Positions 7,364-16,226 of a stretch of 64,000 nucleotides of DNA are shown here, in pieces (the first letter of the stretch is position 1; every line of letters starts with the position of its first letter). The stretch comes from Methylobacterium terricola (GTDB taxonomy: Bacteria; Pseudomonadota; Alphaproteobacteria; Rhizobiales; Beijerinckiaceae). The notes under the pieces are model-generated. The model was not told the DNA's origin. It was given only the letters and a program-made list of their open reading frames with translations, and ran no database searches. The stretch spans positions 1-64,000 of the forward strand of contig NZ_VDDA01000017.1 of NCBI RefSeq assembly GCF_006151805.1, written 5' to 3'. A program made the translations under genes and the position numbers.

Positions 7364-8032
7364 TCACGTGATCCGGCCGATGATCGCCTCCCGCGCCGCC
7401 CGGGAGCCGCAAAGCCGCTTCTTTGCCCGTTCCACCACCGTCGCCGGCGCCTCGGCCGGGGTGCCGGACGCGAAGGGCGGGGCCGGCGCGTATTCGAGAG
7501 CGAGCTGCACCGTCTCGGCCTCCTCGCGGCCGAGCAGCTCGGCCACCACGGCGAGCCCGAAATCGATGCCCGAGGTCACGCCGCCGGCGGTGATCAGGGT
7601 ACCGTCGCGCACCACCCGGTCCTGCACCGGCACGGCGCCGAAGCGGGCGAGGAAATCGTGGGCATACCAGTGCGTCGTCGCCCGCCTTCCGGCGAGCAGC
7701 CCGGCCGCGCCGAGCACCAGCGCCCCGGTGCAGACCGAGGTGAGGTAGCGGACCTCCGCCGCGCGGGCGCGCACGAAGTCCAGGGTCGCCTCGTCCTCCA
7801 TCAGCGCGTTCACCCCGGCGCCGCCGGGGATGCACAGCACGTCGAGCGGCGGGCAGGTCGCGAAGGTGGCGGTCGGCACGAAGGGAAGCCCGGTCGCCGA
7901 GCGCACCGGCTCGCCGTCCTTGGCGATCAGATGCACCGCGCTGTCCGGCACCGAGGCGAAGACCTCGTAGGGGCCGGTGAGGTCGAGCTGCTGGACCTGC
8001 GGGAAGACGAGGATTCCGAAACTGAGCGACAC
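7364..8032 (-). CDS. DJ-1/PfpI family protein, isonitrile-hydratase-like
   Basis: The 222-residue product has the DJ-1/PfpI (class I glutamine amidotransferase-like) fold. The nucleophile elbow SVCTGALVLGAAGLL carries Cys101, and the family helix TQ-type start (MSLSFGILVFPQVQQLDLTG) resembles the isonitrile hydratase InhA branch. Hydration of isonitriles to N-substituted formamides is therefore possible, but DJ-1 relatives vary widely. The GTG start at 8032 is preferred because GGAGGA lies 6 nt upstream; longer in-frame starts have no such site. It is convergent with the M23 gene and its product should be cytoplasmic. Confidence 0.75.
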   Translation of the reverse strand: MSLSFGILVFPQVQQLDLTGPYEVFASVPDSAVHLIAKDGEPVRSATGLPFVPTATFATCPPLDVLCIPGGAGVNALMEDEATLDFVRARAAEVRYLTSVCTGALVLGAAGLLAGRRATTHWYAHDFLARFGAVPVQDRVVRDGTLITAGGVTSGIDFGLAVVAELLGREEAETVQLALEYAPAPPFASGTPAEAPATVVERAKKRLCGSRAAREAIIGRIT

Positions 8033-8090
8033 AGGCGTTCCTCCCGTTTGGCGGCAGGATCGTATGCGGCGGGATGAGGGGCAAGGGCCG

Positions 8091-8969
8091 TCAGGCCCGT
8101 CCTTCGTCCGGATCGAACCCCAGCCGGGCCCGCACCTCCGCCGCACTCACCCCCCGCTCGCGCAAGGCCGCCAGCGACTCCGACCGCAGGCTCTTCGACA
8201 GCTTGTCTCCCGCCTCGTCCCGGATCAACCCGTGATGGTGGTAGCGCGGGGTCGGCAGGCCGAGCAGGCGCTGGAGCAGCACGTGGAGGTCGGTGGCGGC
8301 TTCGAGATCCTGGCCGCGCACCACGTGCGTGATGCCTTGCGCGGCGTCGTCGAGGACCACGGCGAGGTGATAGCTCGTCGGCACGTCCTTGCGGGCGAGG
8401 ACCGCGTCGCCCCACCGGGCCGGCTCGGCGGCGCGAACGATGTCGGGCCCGCCCGGCGAGAACGCGGTGTAGTTATGCGGCCCGGGGCAGGCGTCGAGCG
8501 CGCGGGCCATGTCGAGGCGCCAGGCATGGGGCGTGTCATGAGGCACGGCATGGGGCACGGCATGGGGCTCTTGCGGCACCGGCCGGCCGCGGCAGGTGCC
8601 GGGATAGAGCGGGGCTCCGTCGGGGTCGCGGGCGTCGCCGGCGGCCGCCAGGATCTCCCGGCGGGTGCAGGCGCAGGGATAGACGAGGCCGCGGGCCCGC
8701 AAGCCGTCGAGGGCGGCGCGGTAGGTGGACATCCGGGCCGACTGGCGCCAGACCGGCTCCGGGAAGCGCAAGCCGAGCCAGGCGAGGTCGGCGACGAGCG
8801 CGTCGGCCAGTTCCGGCCGGCAGCGCACCGGATCGATGTCCTCGATGCGCAGCAGCAGGTCTCCGTGCAGCGCCCGGGCTGCCCCTGCGTTGAGGAGGGC
8901 CGAGTAGGCGTGGCCGAGATGCAGGCGCCCGTTCGGGCTCGGGGCGAAGCGCAGGCGGGGAGACGGCAC
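8091..8969 (-). CDS. gluQ: Glutamyl-Q tRNA(Asp) synthetase
   Basis: GluQ is a truncated glutamyl-tRNA synthetase that attaches glutamate to queuosine at position 34 of tRNA-Asp. The class I signature HLGH (residues 17-20) and the KLSKS loop are present. The zinc site CACTRREI...C is intact. The anticodon-binding domain of true GluRS is absent, as expected at 292 residues. An unusual insert after the zinc site reads as a tetrapeptide repeat (HAVP HAVP HDTP), encoded by a 12-bp tandem repeat at 8521-8572. The GTG at 8969 is preferred; the next gene starts 7 bp away on the other strand. Confidence 0.85.
   Translation of the reverse strand: MPSPRLRFAPSPNGRLHLGHAYSALLNAGAARALHGDLLLRIEDIDPVRCRPELADALVADLAWLGLRFPEPVWRQSARMSTYRAALDGLRARGLVYPCACTRREILAAAGDARDPDGAPLYPGTCRGRPVPQEPHAVPHAVPHDTPHAWRLDMARALDACPGPHNYTAFSPGGPDIVRAAEPARWGDAVLARKDVPTSYHLAVVLDDAAQGITHVVRGQDLEAATDLHVLLQRLLGLPTPRYHHHGLIRDEAGDKLSKSLRSESLAALRERGVSAAEVRARLGFDPDEGRA
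8521..8572. repeat. 12-bp tandem repeat inside gluQ
   Basis: About four imperfect copies of a 12-bp unit (core GGCATGGGGCAC) lie in tandem within the gluQ reading frame. They encode a His-Ala-Val-Pro-like repeat in the encoded protein. Length is kept a multiple of three, so the frame is preserved. Confidence 0.6.
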
Positions 8970-8975
8970 GGCGAG

Positions 8976-9674
8976 ATGCGGGAGCGGACGATACCTCACG
9001 CCATAAGCCCAGAGGCCAGCGGCGTCACCGGGCCGCTGCTCGATTCCGAGGCCGCCCTGCGTGCCGGCACGGCGGCGTTGGCGCTCCTCGATCCGGTGAT
9101 CGCGCGGCTGGTGGCGGAGGGGGCCGAGCCGGTTCTGCGCAAGCGCGCCCCCGGCTTCGAGGGCCTGGCCAGCATCGTGGTGGGCCAGCAGATCTCGACC
9201 GCCAGCGCCGCGGCGATCTGGGCCCGGCTCACCGCCCGCCTGCCGGACCTCACCGCCACGGCCCTGGCCGCGGCACCGGACGAGACCTTGCGCGAGGCCG
9301 GCCTGTCGGCGCCGAAGATCCGCACCCTGCGGGCGGCGGCGCAGGCCGTCATCGACGGCGTCCTGCCGCTCGACGACCTGCACGCAATCCCGGCCGACGA
9401 GGCCCACCGCCGGATGGTCGCGGTCCATGGCATCGGCCCGTGGACGGCGGATGTCTACCTGCTGTTCTGCCTCGGCCACCCGGACGCCTTCCCGGCCGGC
9501 GACCTCGCGCTCCAGGAGGCGGCGCGCCTCGCCGACGGGCGGGAGACGCGGCCGAACGCCGCCGCCCTGACGGCCCGGGCCGAGGCCTGGCGGCCGTGGC
9601 GCGGGGTCGCCGCCACGGTGCTGTGGGCCTATTACCGGGTCGCGAAGGCGCGCGACGGCGCGCCCGTTCCCTGA
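8976..9674 (+). CDS. DNA-3-methyladenine glycosylase (AlkA-like)
   Basis: This 232-residue base-excision repair glycosylase belongs to the HhH-GPD superfamily. The helix-hairpin-helix VHGIGPWTADVYL (residues 150-162) is followed by PAGDLAL with the catalytic Asp176, the residue that extrudes alkylated bases in AlkA. The core motif GQQISTASA (residues 70-78) matches the family. It should remove 3-methyladenine and related lesions. The start at 8976 leaves only 6 bp to the divergent gluQ start, so the true start may be slightly further in. It is followed by an esterase gene 59 bp later on the same strand. Confidence 0.8.
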   Translation: MRERTIPHAISPEASGVTGPLLDSEAALRAGTAALALLDPVIARLVAEGAEPVLRKRAPGFEGLASIVVGQQISTASAAAIWARLTARLPDLTATALAAAPDETLREAGLSAPKIRTLRAAAQAVIDGVLPLDDLHAIPADEAHRRMVAVHGIGPWTADVYLLFCLGHPDAFPAGDLALQEAARLADGRETRPNAAALTARAEAWRPWRGVAATVLWAYYRVAKARDGAPVP

Positions 9675-9733
9675 GACGGACGCCACCGCCCCGTCCCCGG
9701 CCCCTTCCCCGACCGCCCACGGAGCCCGCCCCG

Positions 9734-10402
9734 ATGCCGATCCTCACCGGCCCGCGCCTGATGCCCCGCTCCGGCCGTCCGCCGCGCCAGCTCGTCGTCC
9801 TGCTGCACGGCTTCGGTGCCGACGGCAACGACCTGATCGACCTCGCGCAGGAATGGCAGCCGCTCCTGCCGGACGCCGCCTTCGTGGCCCCGCACGCGCC
9901 CGAGCCCTGCATCCAGGGCTTCGGCCGGCAATGGTTCTCCCTCACCTTCCGCGATCCGCACGAGCGCTGGCGCGGGGTGACCAAGGCCGCCCCGACCCTC
10001 GAGGCGTTCCTCGACGCCGAGCTGGAGGCGCACGGCCTCGGACCGCATCAGCTCGCGCTCGTCGGCTTCAGCCAGGGCTGCATGATGGCCCTGCACGTCG
10101 CCCTGCGGCGCCCCGCCCCGGTGGCGGCGGTGGTCGGGCTGTCCGGCATGCTGGTGCTGGAAGAAGGTCGAGGCCCGGAGAGCCTGACCCCCACGGCGGT
10201 CCCGCCGATCCTGCTGGTCCACGGCGACCAGGACGAGGTGATCCCGGTCGACGCGCTATTCCTCTCGGCCGAGGCGCTCGCGGCGGCGAACGTGCCGGCG
10301 GAGTGGCATCTCTCCGCCGGGATCGGGCATGGCATCGACGACGGCGCCCTGCACCATGGCGGCCAGTTCCTCGCCGCCGGCTTCGCCCGCGCGAAGGGTT
10401 AG
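9734..10402 (+). CDS. Carboxylesterase/phospholipase, alpha/beta hydrolase
   Basis: The 222-residue product is a small cytoplasmic serine hydrolase of the carboxylesterase 2 / lysophospholipase-like family. The nucleophile motif GFSQG carries Ser113, the acid is likely Asp167 in the HGDQD segment, and the base is His199 in GIGHGID. The oxyanion segment LLHGFGADGND is present near the N-terminus. It probably hydrolyses short-chain esters or lysophospholipids. It lies 59 bp after the glycosylase and could share its transcript. Its stop codon overlaps the stop of the convergent HpcH/HpaI gene. Confidence 0.8.
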   Translation: MPILTGPRLMPRSGRPPRQLVVLLHGFGADGNDLIDLAQEWQPLLPDAAFVAPHAPEPCIQGFGRQWFSLTFRDPHERWRGVTKAAPTLEAFLDAELEAHGLGPHQLALVGFSQGCMMALHVALRRPAPVAAVVGLSGMLVLEEGRGPESLTPTAVPPILLVHGDQDEVIPVDALFLSAEALAAANVPAEWHLSAGIGHGIDDGALHHGGQFLAAGFARAKG

Positions 10403-11196
10403 CCCCGCGCCTCCCGGAGCGCGGCCGCGGCGCCGGCCCGCAGCAGGGCGCCATCGCCCGACAGCGCGATCAGGTCGAAGCCCTCGCCGATCAGCTCGCG
10501 GGTGCGCGGGCCGGACAGCGAGTAGATCCCGATCCGCTTGCCGGCCGAGCGGGTGCGCGCCATGGCGTGCTTGAGCGCGTCGCGCACCGCCGCGCCGTCG
10601 GGGTCGAGGCCGGCGCCGTTCGAGAGCGCGATCGACAGATCGGACGGGCCGATGAAGATCCCGTCGATCCCGTCCACCGCCAGGATGTCGTCGAGGGCGG
10701 CGAGCGCCTCGCGGGTCTCGATCATCGCCAGCGTCTGGCAGAAGCCGTTGGCCTCCCGCAGGTAGGTGTCGGGCGACAGGCCCGAGAGGGCGAGCGCCGG
10801 GGCCGGGCCCCAGCTGCGCTCGCCGAGCGGCGGGTACTTGGCGAGAGCGGCGAAGCGCCGGGCATCCTCGACGGTGTTGACCATCGGGGCGATCACGCCC
10901 GAGACCCCGGCATCGAAAAGCCGCGACACGGTGGCGAATCCGCCGACCGGCACCCGCGCCAGGGTCGGCTTGCCGCGGGCCGCCACCAGGGCGATGGTGC
11001 GGTTGATGCTGTCGAAATCGTGGGCGCCGTGCTGCATGTCGAGGGTGACGGCGTCGAAGCCTTCCGCGGCCAGCAGCCCCGCCACCGCGGGCTCGGGGAT
11101 GCCGCACCAGGCCGTGACCAGCGGCCTGCCCTCGCGGAATCGCGCCGCCAGCGCGGCCACCGCACCGCCGCGTTCGGCCATTGCCCGTTCCCCCAT
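10399..11196 (-). CDS. HpcH/HpaI family aldolase
   Basis: The 265-residue product belongs to the HpcH/HpaI family of class II pyruvate-dependent aldolases, which cleave 4-hydroxy-2-oxo acids. The motifs GIPEP, the metal-binding region with MQHGAHD, the strand LAMIETREAL and GPSDLS are all present and in order. This should be a divalent-metal enzyme of the (beta/alpha)8 type acting in the cytoplasm. The ATG at 11196 is chosen because GGGAGGGA lies 5 nt upstream; an in-frame GTG at 11211 would add five residues. The natural substrate is unknown. It is divergent from purC. Confidence 0.85.
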   Translation of the reverse strand: MGERAMAERGGAVAALAARFREGRPLVTAWCGIPEPAVAGLLAAEGFDAVTLDMQHGAHDFDSINRTIALVAARGKPTLARVPVGGFATVSRLFDAGVSGVIAPMVNTVEDARRFAALAKYPPLGERSWGPAPALALSGLSPDTYLREANGFCQTLAMIETREALAALDDILAVDGIDGIFIGPSDLSIALSNGAGLDPDGAAVRDALKHAMARTRSAGKRIGIYSLSGPRTRELIGEGFDLIALSGDGALLRAGAAAALREARG

Positions 11197-11556
11197 GACG
11201 ATCCCTCCCACCTCGCAGGCCGCGCGTTCGGCCGCGGCTCGTGGCGCGAGCTTAGGTCACGCGGGAGCCCGCCGTCGAGGCGCCGGTCCCCTCGCCCGCG
11301 ACATGCCGCCCCCTCCTGCCACGCTTGCATCGTGCCCACGTCATGGGCATATCGACGCGACCAACGACCGCAACCGATCGCAGCGGCGTCCGGGCTCCCC
11401 CCGGCGCACCGGCTAACGCGTTGTGCTGCCTTCGCGGTTCGGGTAATTTGCCCCCGGCTGCCGGGACGCCCCGGATCGACGCGTCCCCCGGCCCGACCTC
11501 GCTCGTCAGAGGTCGCCGCGCCGCGGGTCCCACACGTCGTCAGGAGCCTCGGCCCC
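11197..11556. other. Intergenic region between aldolase gene and purC
   Basis: This 360-bp divergent region contains one promoter-like pair directed at purC (11421-11449). I see no riboswitch-like structure. A short run of codons ahead of the aldolase gene on the minus strand has no convincing promoter. Confidence 0.4.
11421..11449 (+). promoter_or_regulatory. Possible purC promoter
   Basis: TTGTGC (11421-11426) and TAATTT (11444-11449) are separated by 17 bp. The pair lies about 107 bp upstream of the purC ATG in an otherwise GC-rich stretch. Confidence 0.4.
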
Positions 11557-12351
11557 ATGGACTTCCTCAAACCACGGTACACGCCTATGAATCGCCGCCG
11601 TCGCATCTACGAGGGCAAGGCGAAGGTCCTCTACGAGGGTCCCGAGCCCGGCACGCTCATCCAGCATTTCAAGGACGACGCGACCGCCTTCAACGCCAAG
11701 AAGCACGAGGTGATCGACGGCAAGGGCGTGCTGAACAACCGGATCTCCGAATTCGTGTTCCAGCACCTCAACGACATCGGCGTGCCGACGCACTTCATCC
11801 GTCGGCTCAACATGCGCGAGCAGCTGATCCGCGAGGTCGAGATCATCCCGCTCGAGGTGGTGGTGCGCAACGTGGCGGCGGGCTCCCTGGCGACGCGGCT
11901 CGGCCTGGAGGAAGGCACCCAGCTCCCGCGCTCGATCATCGAGTTCTACTACAAGAACGACCAGCTCAACGACCCGATGGTGTCGGAGGAGCACATCACC
12001 GCCTTCGGCTGGGCGACGCCGCAGGAGATCGACGACATCATGGCGCTGGCCATCCGGGTCAACGACTTCATGTCGGGTCTCTTCCTCGGCGTCGGCATCC
12101 GCCTCGTCGACTTCAAGATGGAGACCGGCCGGCTCTGGGAGGGCGACATGATGCGCATCGTCGTCGCCGACGAGATCTCCCCGGATTCCTGCCGCCTCTG
12201 GGACATCAAGAGCCAGGACAAGCTCGACAAGGACCGGTTCCGCAAGGACCTCGGCGGCCTGATCGAGGCCTATACCGAGGTGGCCCGCCGCCTCGGCATC
12301 CTGGGCGAGAACGAGAAGGTCCAGACCGGCGGACCGCGCCTGGTGCAGTAA
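11557..12351 (+). CDS. purC: Phosphoribosylaminoimidazole-succinocarboxamide synthase
   Basis: PurC joins aspartate to CAIR using ATP to make SAICAR, a step of purine biosynthesis. The 264-residue product carries the conserved start RRRRIYEGKAK, the ATP-site strand AFNAKKHEVIDGKG, and the VRNVAAGSLATR and MVSEEHITAFG segments. The ATG at 11557 has an AGGAG site upstream; an ATG at 11587 has none, though most alphaproteobacterial PurC proteins start there. A GC-rich hairpin 35 bp after the stop is a likely terminator. It stands alone, away from other pur genes. Confidence 0.95.
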   Translation: MDFLKPRYTPMNRRRRIYEGKAKVLYEGPEPGTLIQHFKDDATAFNAKKHEVIDGKGVLNNRISEFVFQHLNDIGVPTHFIRRLNMREQLIREVEIIPLEVVVRNVAAGSLATRLGLEEGTQLPRSIIEFYYKNDQLNDPMVSEEHITAFGWATPQEIDDIMALAIRVNDFMSGLFLGVGIRLVDFKMETGRLWEGDMMRIVVADEISPDSCRLWDIKSQDKLDKDRFRKDLGGLIEAYTEVARRLGILGENEKVQTGGPRLVQ

Positions 12352-12385
12352 GGTTCTCCGGCTCGCGCCGGAGCGGGACGAGAGC

Positions 12386-12413
12386 GGGGCCGCTTCCGGA
12401 AGGGGGCGGCCCC
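12386..12413 (+). terminator. Hairpin downstream of purC
   Basis: GGGGCCGC at 12386-12393 pairs with GCGGCCCC at 12406-12413, an 8-bp perfect stem with a 12-nt loop. The trailing bases are only weakly T-rich. Confidence 0.5.
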
Positions 12414-12550
12414 GTCGTCGTTCAGGATCATCGTCTCGCGCTCGTGCGGCGGCCCTGGCTCGCCGACGGCGAGAACCCGGGTGCCTATCACCACTGGCAA
12501 TGCGGAAACCCGGCGGCCGGCGCTCCGCTTCGCCCTGTACCACCGGCGGT

Positions 12551-12596
12551 CATGGATCCCGGGTCCCGCTGCGCGGTCCTGCGATGACCCGGAGGG
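12551..12596. repeat. REP-like repeat, degenerate copy
   Basis: CCCGGGTCCCGCTGCGCGGTCC followed by a GATGACCCGG tail is a variant of the same GC-rich inverted-repeat family found at 7286, 18025, 27210 and 54391. It lies between purC and the glycosyltransferase operon. Confidence 0.4.
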
Positions 12597-12624
12597 TGCC
12601 AGGACCCGTGGCAGGTCGACGGGC

Positions 12625-14244
12625 TCACCGCAGCCCCGCTCCCGCCCAATCCCGAAGCCGCACATACGTCCCCGCCCGCGGATCGAAGGCCGGGTGATAC
12701 CAGGGATCGTTCTCCAGCCGCGCGCCCCAGCGCGCCCGCAAGCGCGCCACCTCGTCCTCGTGACGCACGCGCGCCTCCGGAGTCCAGCGCCGGCTCGCCG
12801 CCTCGTGGTGGTACAAGACGGCACCGGGCACCATCAGGGTCCGGTAGCCCGCCGCCTCCAGCCGCAGGCAGAGGTCGACGTCGTTGAAATCGACCGCGAA
12901 GGCCGCCTCGTCGAAGCCGCCGACCGCCCGGAATTTCTGGGCCTCCACCGCCAGGCAGGCCGCCGTGACGGCCGAAACCCGGTGCGTCGCCTGCAACGAG
13001 GCGAGGTAGCCCGGCGCCGCGCCGGGAAAGTGACGGTGGGCGTGGGTGACGAGGCCGCCGGTGCCGAGCACGATGCCGCCATGCTGGATCCGCTCGCGCT
13101 CGTCGAGAAGCTTCGCGCCGACCGCGCCGACATCCGGTCGCAACGCCTCCTCGGCCATCCGGCGCAGCCAATCCGCCTGGAACGCCACCACGTCGTTGTT
13201 GACGAACACGAGGAGCCCGCCGCGCGCCTCGGCCGCCGCCCGATTGTTCATCGCCGCGAAGTTGAACGGGCCAGGAGATGGCAGAACCCGGACGCCCTCG
13301 TCGCGAAGGTGCTTGAGATAAGCCAGCGTGCGCGGATGGCGGCTGTCGTTGTCGCAGACGATGATGTCGAGGGACGGCCACTCGGTGTGGGCGCGGATGC
13401 TCGCGATGCAGGCGCGCAGCAATTCGACCCGGTCGCGGGTCGGGATGATGATCGTGGCGAGAGGCGGCGCGGGGATGGCGCGACGCAGGGAGAGGACGCC
13501 CGTCCCGTCGACATGGCCGGCGCCGGCGAGGTGTCGCTCGGCGAGATTCCGGCGCGCGCGGGCCCAGTCCTCGGACGGCGCCGCCGCGAACGGCGCCCAG
13601 GTCGAGAGCGGGCGCGGCAGGTGGCGCACCGCATCGGCATTCTCCCCCGCGAGCCGAAGGAGCAGGTCGGCCGCCTCGGTGCCGGGCAGGGACGGGTCGA
13701 GCCCGAGCCGGTCGAGCACCGGGCGCCGGACCGCCACGACCGGGCCGATGTAATCGGCAGAGAGCAGGTAGTCCGGGTCGAAGGCCGGGCGCAGGACCGG
13801 CAGCAGCGGCCTTCCTCCCGGCCCGAGCACGAGGGCGTCGCCGTAGAGGGCGGCGAGGCCGGAATCGGCCGCGAAGGCCTCGGCGATGGCCGTCGCCGCG
13901 CCGGGATGCAGCCGGTGGCCGGGCGCCGTGAGCACCACGAGCGACGCCGATGCGGCGGCTCCGCCCCGGATCGCCGCCGGGGTGGCGACGCACAGGCCCG
14001 GTACGGTCTCGGGCGCACCGGTCGGAAGCGGTGGGACAGCCAGGGCGTGGCGGGCGCCCCAGAGAATCGCGGCCCGGTCGCGGGCCCGCACACGCTTGCC
14101 GGCGAGCGCCGCACGCAGGACGCCCCACGCCTCGCCGGGGCGCTGTGCCGCGAGGAGCAGGCGGATGAGCCAGCGCCGGGCGGGGCCGGGCTGGCCCTCG
14201 GCAAAACGCAGGAGATCGAAGGCCGGGTGAGGCGGCAGCCTCAT
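12625..14244 (-). CDS. GT2 family glycosyltransferase
   Basis: This 539-residue protein has a C-terminal GT-A (family 2) glycosyltransferase domain: the nucleotide-binding strand IIIPTRDRVELL (residues 265-276), CDNDS (297-301), FVNNDV (348-352) and the acceptor-side NDVDLCLR segment. The first 250 residues lack clear motifs and may be a second, degenerate GT-A domain, because its layout parallels the neighbouring gene. It should build a surface polysaccharide or glycan from nucleotide sugars. Its ATG overlaps the stop of the upstream gene (ATGA at 14241-14244), so translation is coupled. It is the last gene of the operon. Confidence 0.8.
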   Translation of the reverse strand: MRLPPHPAFDLLRFAEGQPGPARRWLIRLLLAAQRPGEAWGVLRAALAGKRVRARDRAAILWGARHALAVPPLPTGAPETVPGLCVATPAAIRGGAAASASLVVLTAPGHRLHPGAATAIAEAFAADSGLAALYGDALVLGPGGRPLLPVLRPAFDPDYLLSADYIGPVVAVRRPVLDRLGLDPSLPGTEAADLLLRLAGENADAVRHLPRPLSTWAPFAAAPSEDWARARRNLAERHLAGAGHVDGTGVLSLRRAIPAPPLATIIIPTRDRVELLRACIASIRAHTEWPSLDIIVCDNDSRHPRTLAYLKHLRDEGVRVLPSPGPFNFAAMNNRAAAEARGGLLVFVNNDVVAFQADWLRRMAEEALRPDVGAVGAKLLDERERIQHGGIVLGTGGLVTHAHRHFPGAAPGYLASLQATHRVSAVTAACLAVEAQKFRAVGGFDEAAFAVDFNDVDLCLRLEAAGYRTLMVPGAVLYHHEAASRRWTPEARVRHEDEVARLRARWGARLENDPWYHPAFDPRAGTYVRLRDWAGAGLR

Positions 14245-16226
14245 TCCAGCTCCTCCCCGAAGGTCGTGACCGCGAAGGCCGGGTGGTAATACGGGTCGTT
14301 CCGGATCACCTCCCGCCAGCGCGCCGCGAAGCAGTCGCCCTCGGCCTCGAACCGCGCCCGCGCCGGGCCGACGCTCGGGCCGCGGCTGACCGATTCGTGG
14401 TGGGCGAGCACCGCCCGCGGGGTCCAGACCGCATGCCAGCCCCGGGCGCCGAGGCGCAGGCAGAGATCGATGTCGTTGAAGTCGATCGGGAAGGCCTCGG
14501 CATCGAGGCCGCCGACCGCCTCGAACTTCACCCGCGTCACCGCCAGGCAGGCGGCGGTGACGCCCGCGACCTCGTGCGCCACGGTGAGGCGGCCGAGATG
14601 GCCCGGCGTGTCGGCCGGCCGATTGCGCAGGATGTGCCCGGCCCGGCCGCCGAGCCCGACCACGACGCCGGCATGCTGGATCCGGCCGTTGCCGAACAGG
14701 AGCTTGGCCCCGACGGCGCCGACCTCCGGCCGCAGGGCCTGGCGGACGAGGGCGGCGAGCCAGTCCGGGTGCAGCACCTCGACGTCGTTGTTGAGGAGCA
14801 CCAGGACATCGCCGCGGCTCGCCGCTACGCCGTCATTGACGAGGCGCGAGAAGTTGAACGGGCCGGGCCGGTCGAGGCGGCGCACCCGCGGATCGGATTC
14901 CCACTCGGCATAGAGCGCCGCGACCTCCGGATCGGTCGAGCCGTTATCGACGATGACGAGTTCGAGGGACGGATAGGCGGTGTCGTGCAGGACGCCTCGC
15001 ACCGCCACCCGCAACAGATCCGGCCGGTCGCGGGTCGGGATGACGATCGAGACGAGCGGCAGCGGCTCGGGCAGCGGCCAGTCGAGATCGAGCACGTCGC
15101 CGGTCCGCACCATCGTGGCCGGCGAGCCGGCCCGGTCCAGGGCGGCGGCGAGGTCAGCCGCATGGCCGTCGGGATCCGGCGTCTCGGTCGCCGTGCGGCA
15201 CAGGATGCGGGGAATGCGACGGACGCGCGACGGGCCGGCGAGGGTCGCGGCGAGGAGAAGCGCCCGGGCACCCTGCTCCGGCTCCCAGCCGGCGCGGGCG
15301 GCGAGCGCCGTCGAGACCAGGAGCGGCCGGCCCGGATAGAGCGTCGTCAGAGCGAGGTCCGGGCTCCAGCCCGGCTTGAAGCAGGGGCGCAGGCCGTCCC
15401 GCGTCTCGGTCTCGCTGTCGGCATAGGCGATATCGGCGGGCTCCCGCCCCGCGAAGGCGGCGGCGAGATGGGTCAGGGCGTCGGGGGCCAGCACGTCGCC
15501 GGGGCGCAGGTGGCCAATCGCGGCGCCGTCGGGCCTTGCGCCGTCGCCGATCCGTGGATCGGGAGGAAGGCCGGCGGGAGCCGGGCCACGCCAGAGCAGC
15601 GACAGGCGCCAGTCGCGATGGCCCTGCGCCAGCAGCGCTTTGACGGTGCGGCGCACCGCTTCCGCCTCGTCCGGCGCCGCCTCGAGGATCAGACCGAGAC
15701 GCGGCAGCGGTCCGGCCGGCTCCCGGTCGAGGGCGGGCTCGAAGGGCCGGACGCGCTCGGCCTTCCAGGCCGGGTACTGCGCGAGGGGCCGCACGCCCAC
15801 GGCGATGCGCAGGGTGTTGCGCAGGCGGCGCACATCGCGGCGCAGCCATTGATAGAGCGCGACGGGGAGCTTGTCCGGCCGGCGGCGCGCTGCGATCGCG
15901 AGCACCACCGCGCGGGAGAGGAGCCGGGCCGTCTCGATCCGGAACCCCTCCGCCGGGGCGGCGAGCAGGATGTGCCGCGTGCCGGGCGGCACCGGCCCGA
16001 GCCAGGCGGCGCGCCCGAGCACCGGCCCGGGCAGCACCGCGTCCTCGTGGGTGCCGTCGGTCCTGACGAAGCGCAGCAGCGGCCGCACCGGATCGGCGAA
16101 ACGGTCGAGGGCGTAATCGAGGGCGAGCCACCGCCCCCCTGTCGGCCGGGCGGGGATCAGCTCGCGGGTGAAGTCCGGGTCGTCCGCCCGGGGGGCGATG
16201 CGGCAGGCGCCGGGCGCCGGGCTCAC
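14241..16226 (-). CDS. Large GT2 family glycosyltransferase
   Basis: This 661-residue protein has a GT-A domain in the last half: VSIVIPTRDRPDLL near residue 391, VDNGSTD, LLNNDVEV near residue 475, and NDIDLCLR. The first 350 residues include a possible second, weakly conserved glycosyltransferase-like module (IAYADSETE near the middle). Its C-terminus closely resembles that of the downstream glycosyltransferase, suggesting tandem duplication. The GTG start (16226-16224) overlaps the stop of the upstream gene as GTGA, so the operon is tightly coupled. The sugar and acceptor are unknown. Confidence 0.8.
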   Translation of the reverse strand: MSPAPGACRIAPRADDPDFTRELIPARPTGGRWLALDYALDRFADPVRPLLRFVRTDGTHEDAVLPGPVLGRAAWLGPVPPGTRHILLAAPAEGFRIETARLLSRAVVLAIAARRRPDKLPVALYQWLRRDVRRLRNTLRIAVGVRPLAQYPAWKAERVRPFEPALDREPAGPLPRLGLILEAAPDEAEAVRRTVKALLAQGHRDWRLSLLWRGPAPAGLPPDPRIGDGARPDGAAIGHLRPGDVLAPDALTHLAAAFAGREPADIAYADSETETRDGLRPCFKPGWSPDLALTTLYPGRPLLVSTALAARAGWEPEQGARALLLAATLAGPSRVRRIPRILCRTATETPDPDGHAADLAAALDRAGSPATMVRTGDVLDLDWPLPEPLPLVSIVIPTRDRPDLLRVAVRGVLHDTAYPSLELVIVDNGSTDPEVAALYAEWESDPRVRRLDRPGPFNFSRLVNDGVAASRGDVLVLLNNDVEVLHPDWLAALVRQALRPEVGAVGAKLLFGNGRIQHAGVVVGLGGRAGHILRNRPADTPGHLGRLTVAHEVAGVTAACLAVTRVKFEAVGGLDAEAFPIDFNDIDLCLRLGARGWHAVWTPRAVLAHHESVSRGPSVGPARARFEAEGDCFAARWREVIRNDPYYHPAFAVTTFGEELE

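Noticed and set aside
11197..11556. A purine riboswitch upstream of purC
   Set aside because: No conserved aptamer pattern is seen, and such riboswitches are rare in alphaproteobacteria.
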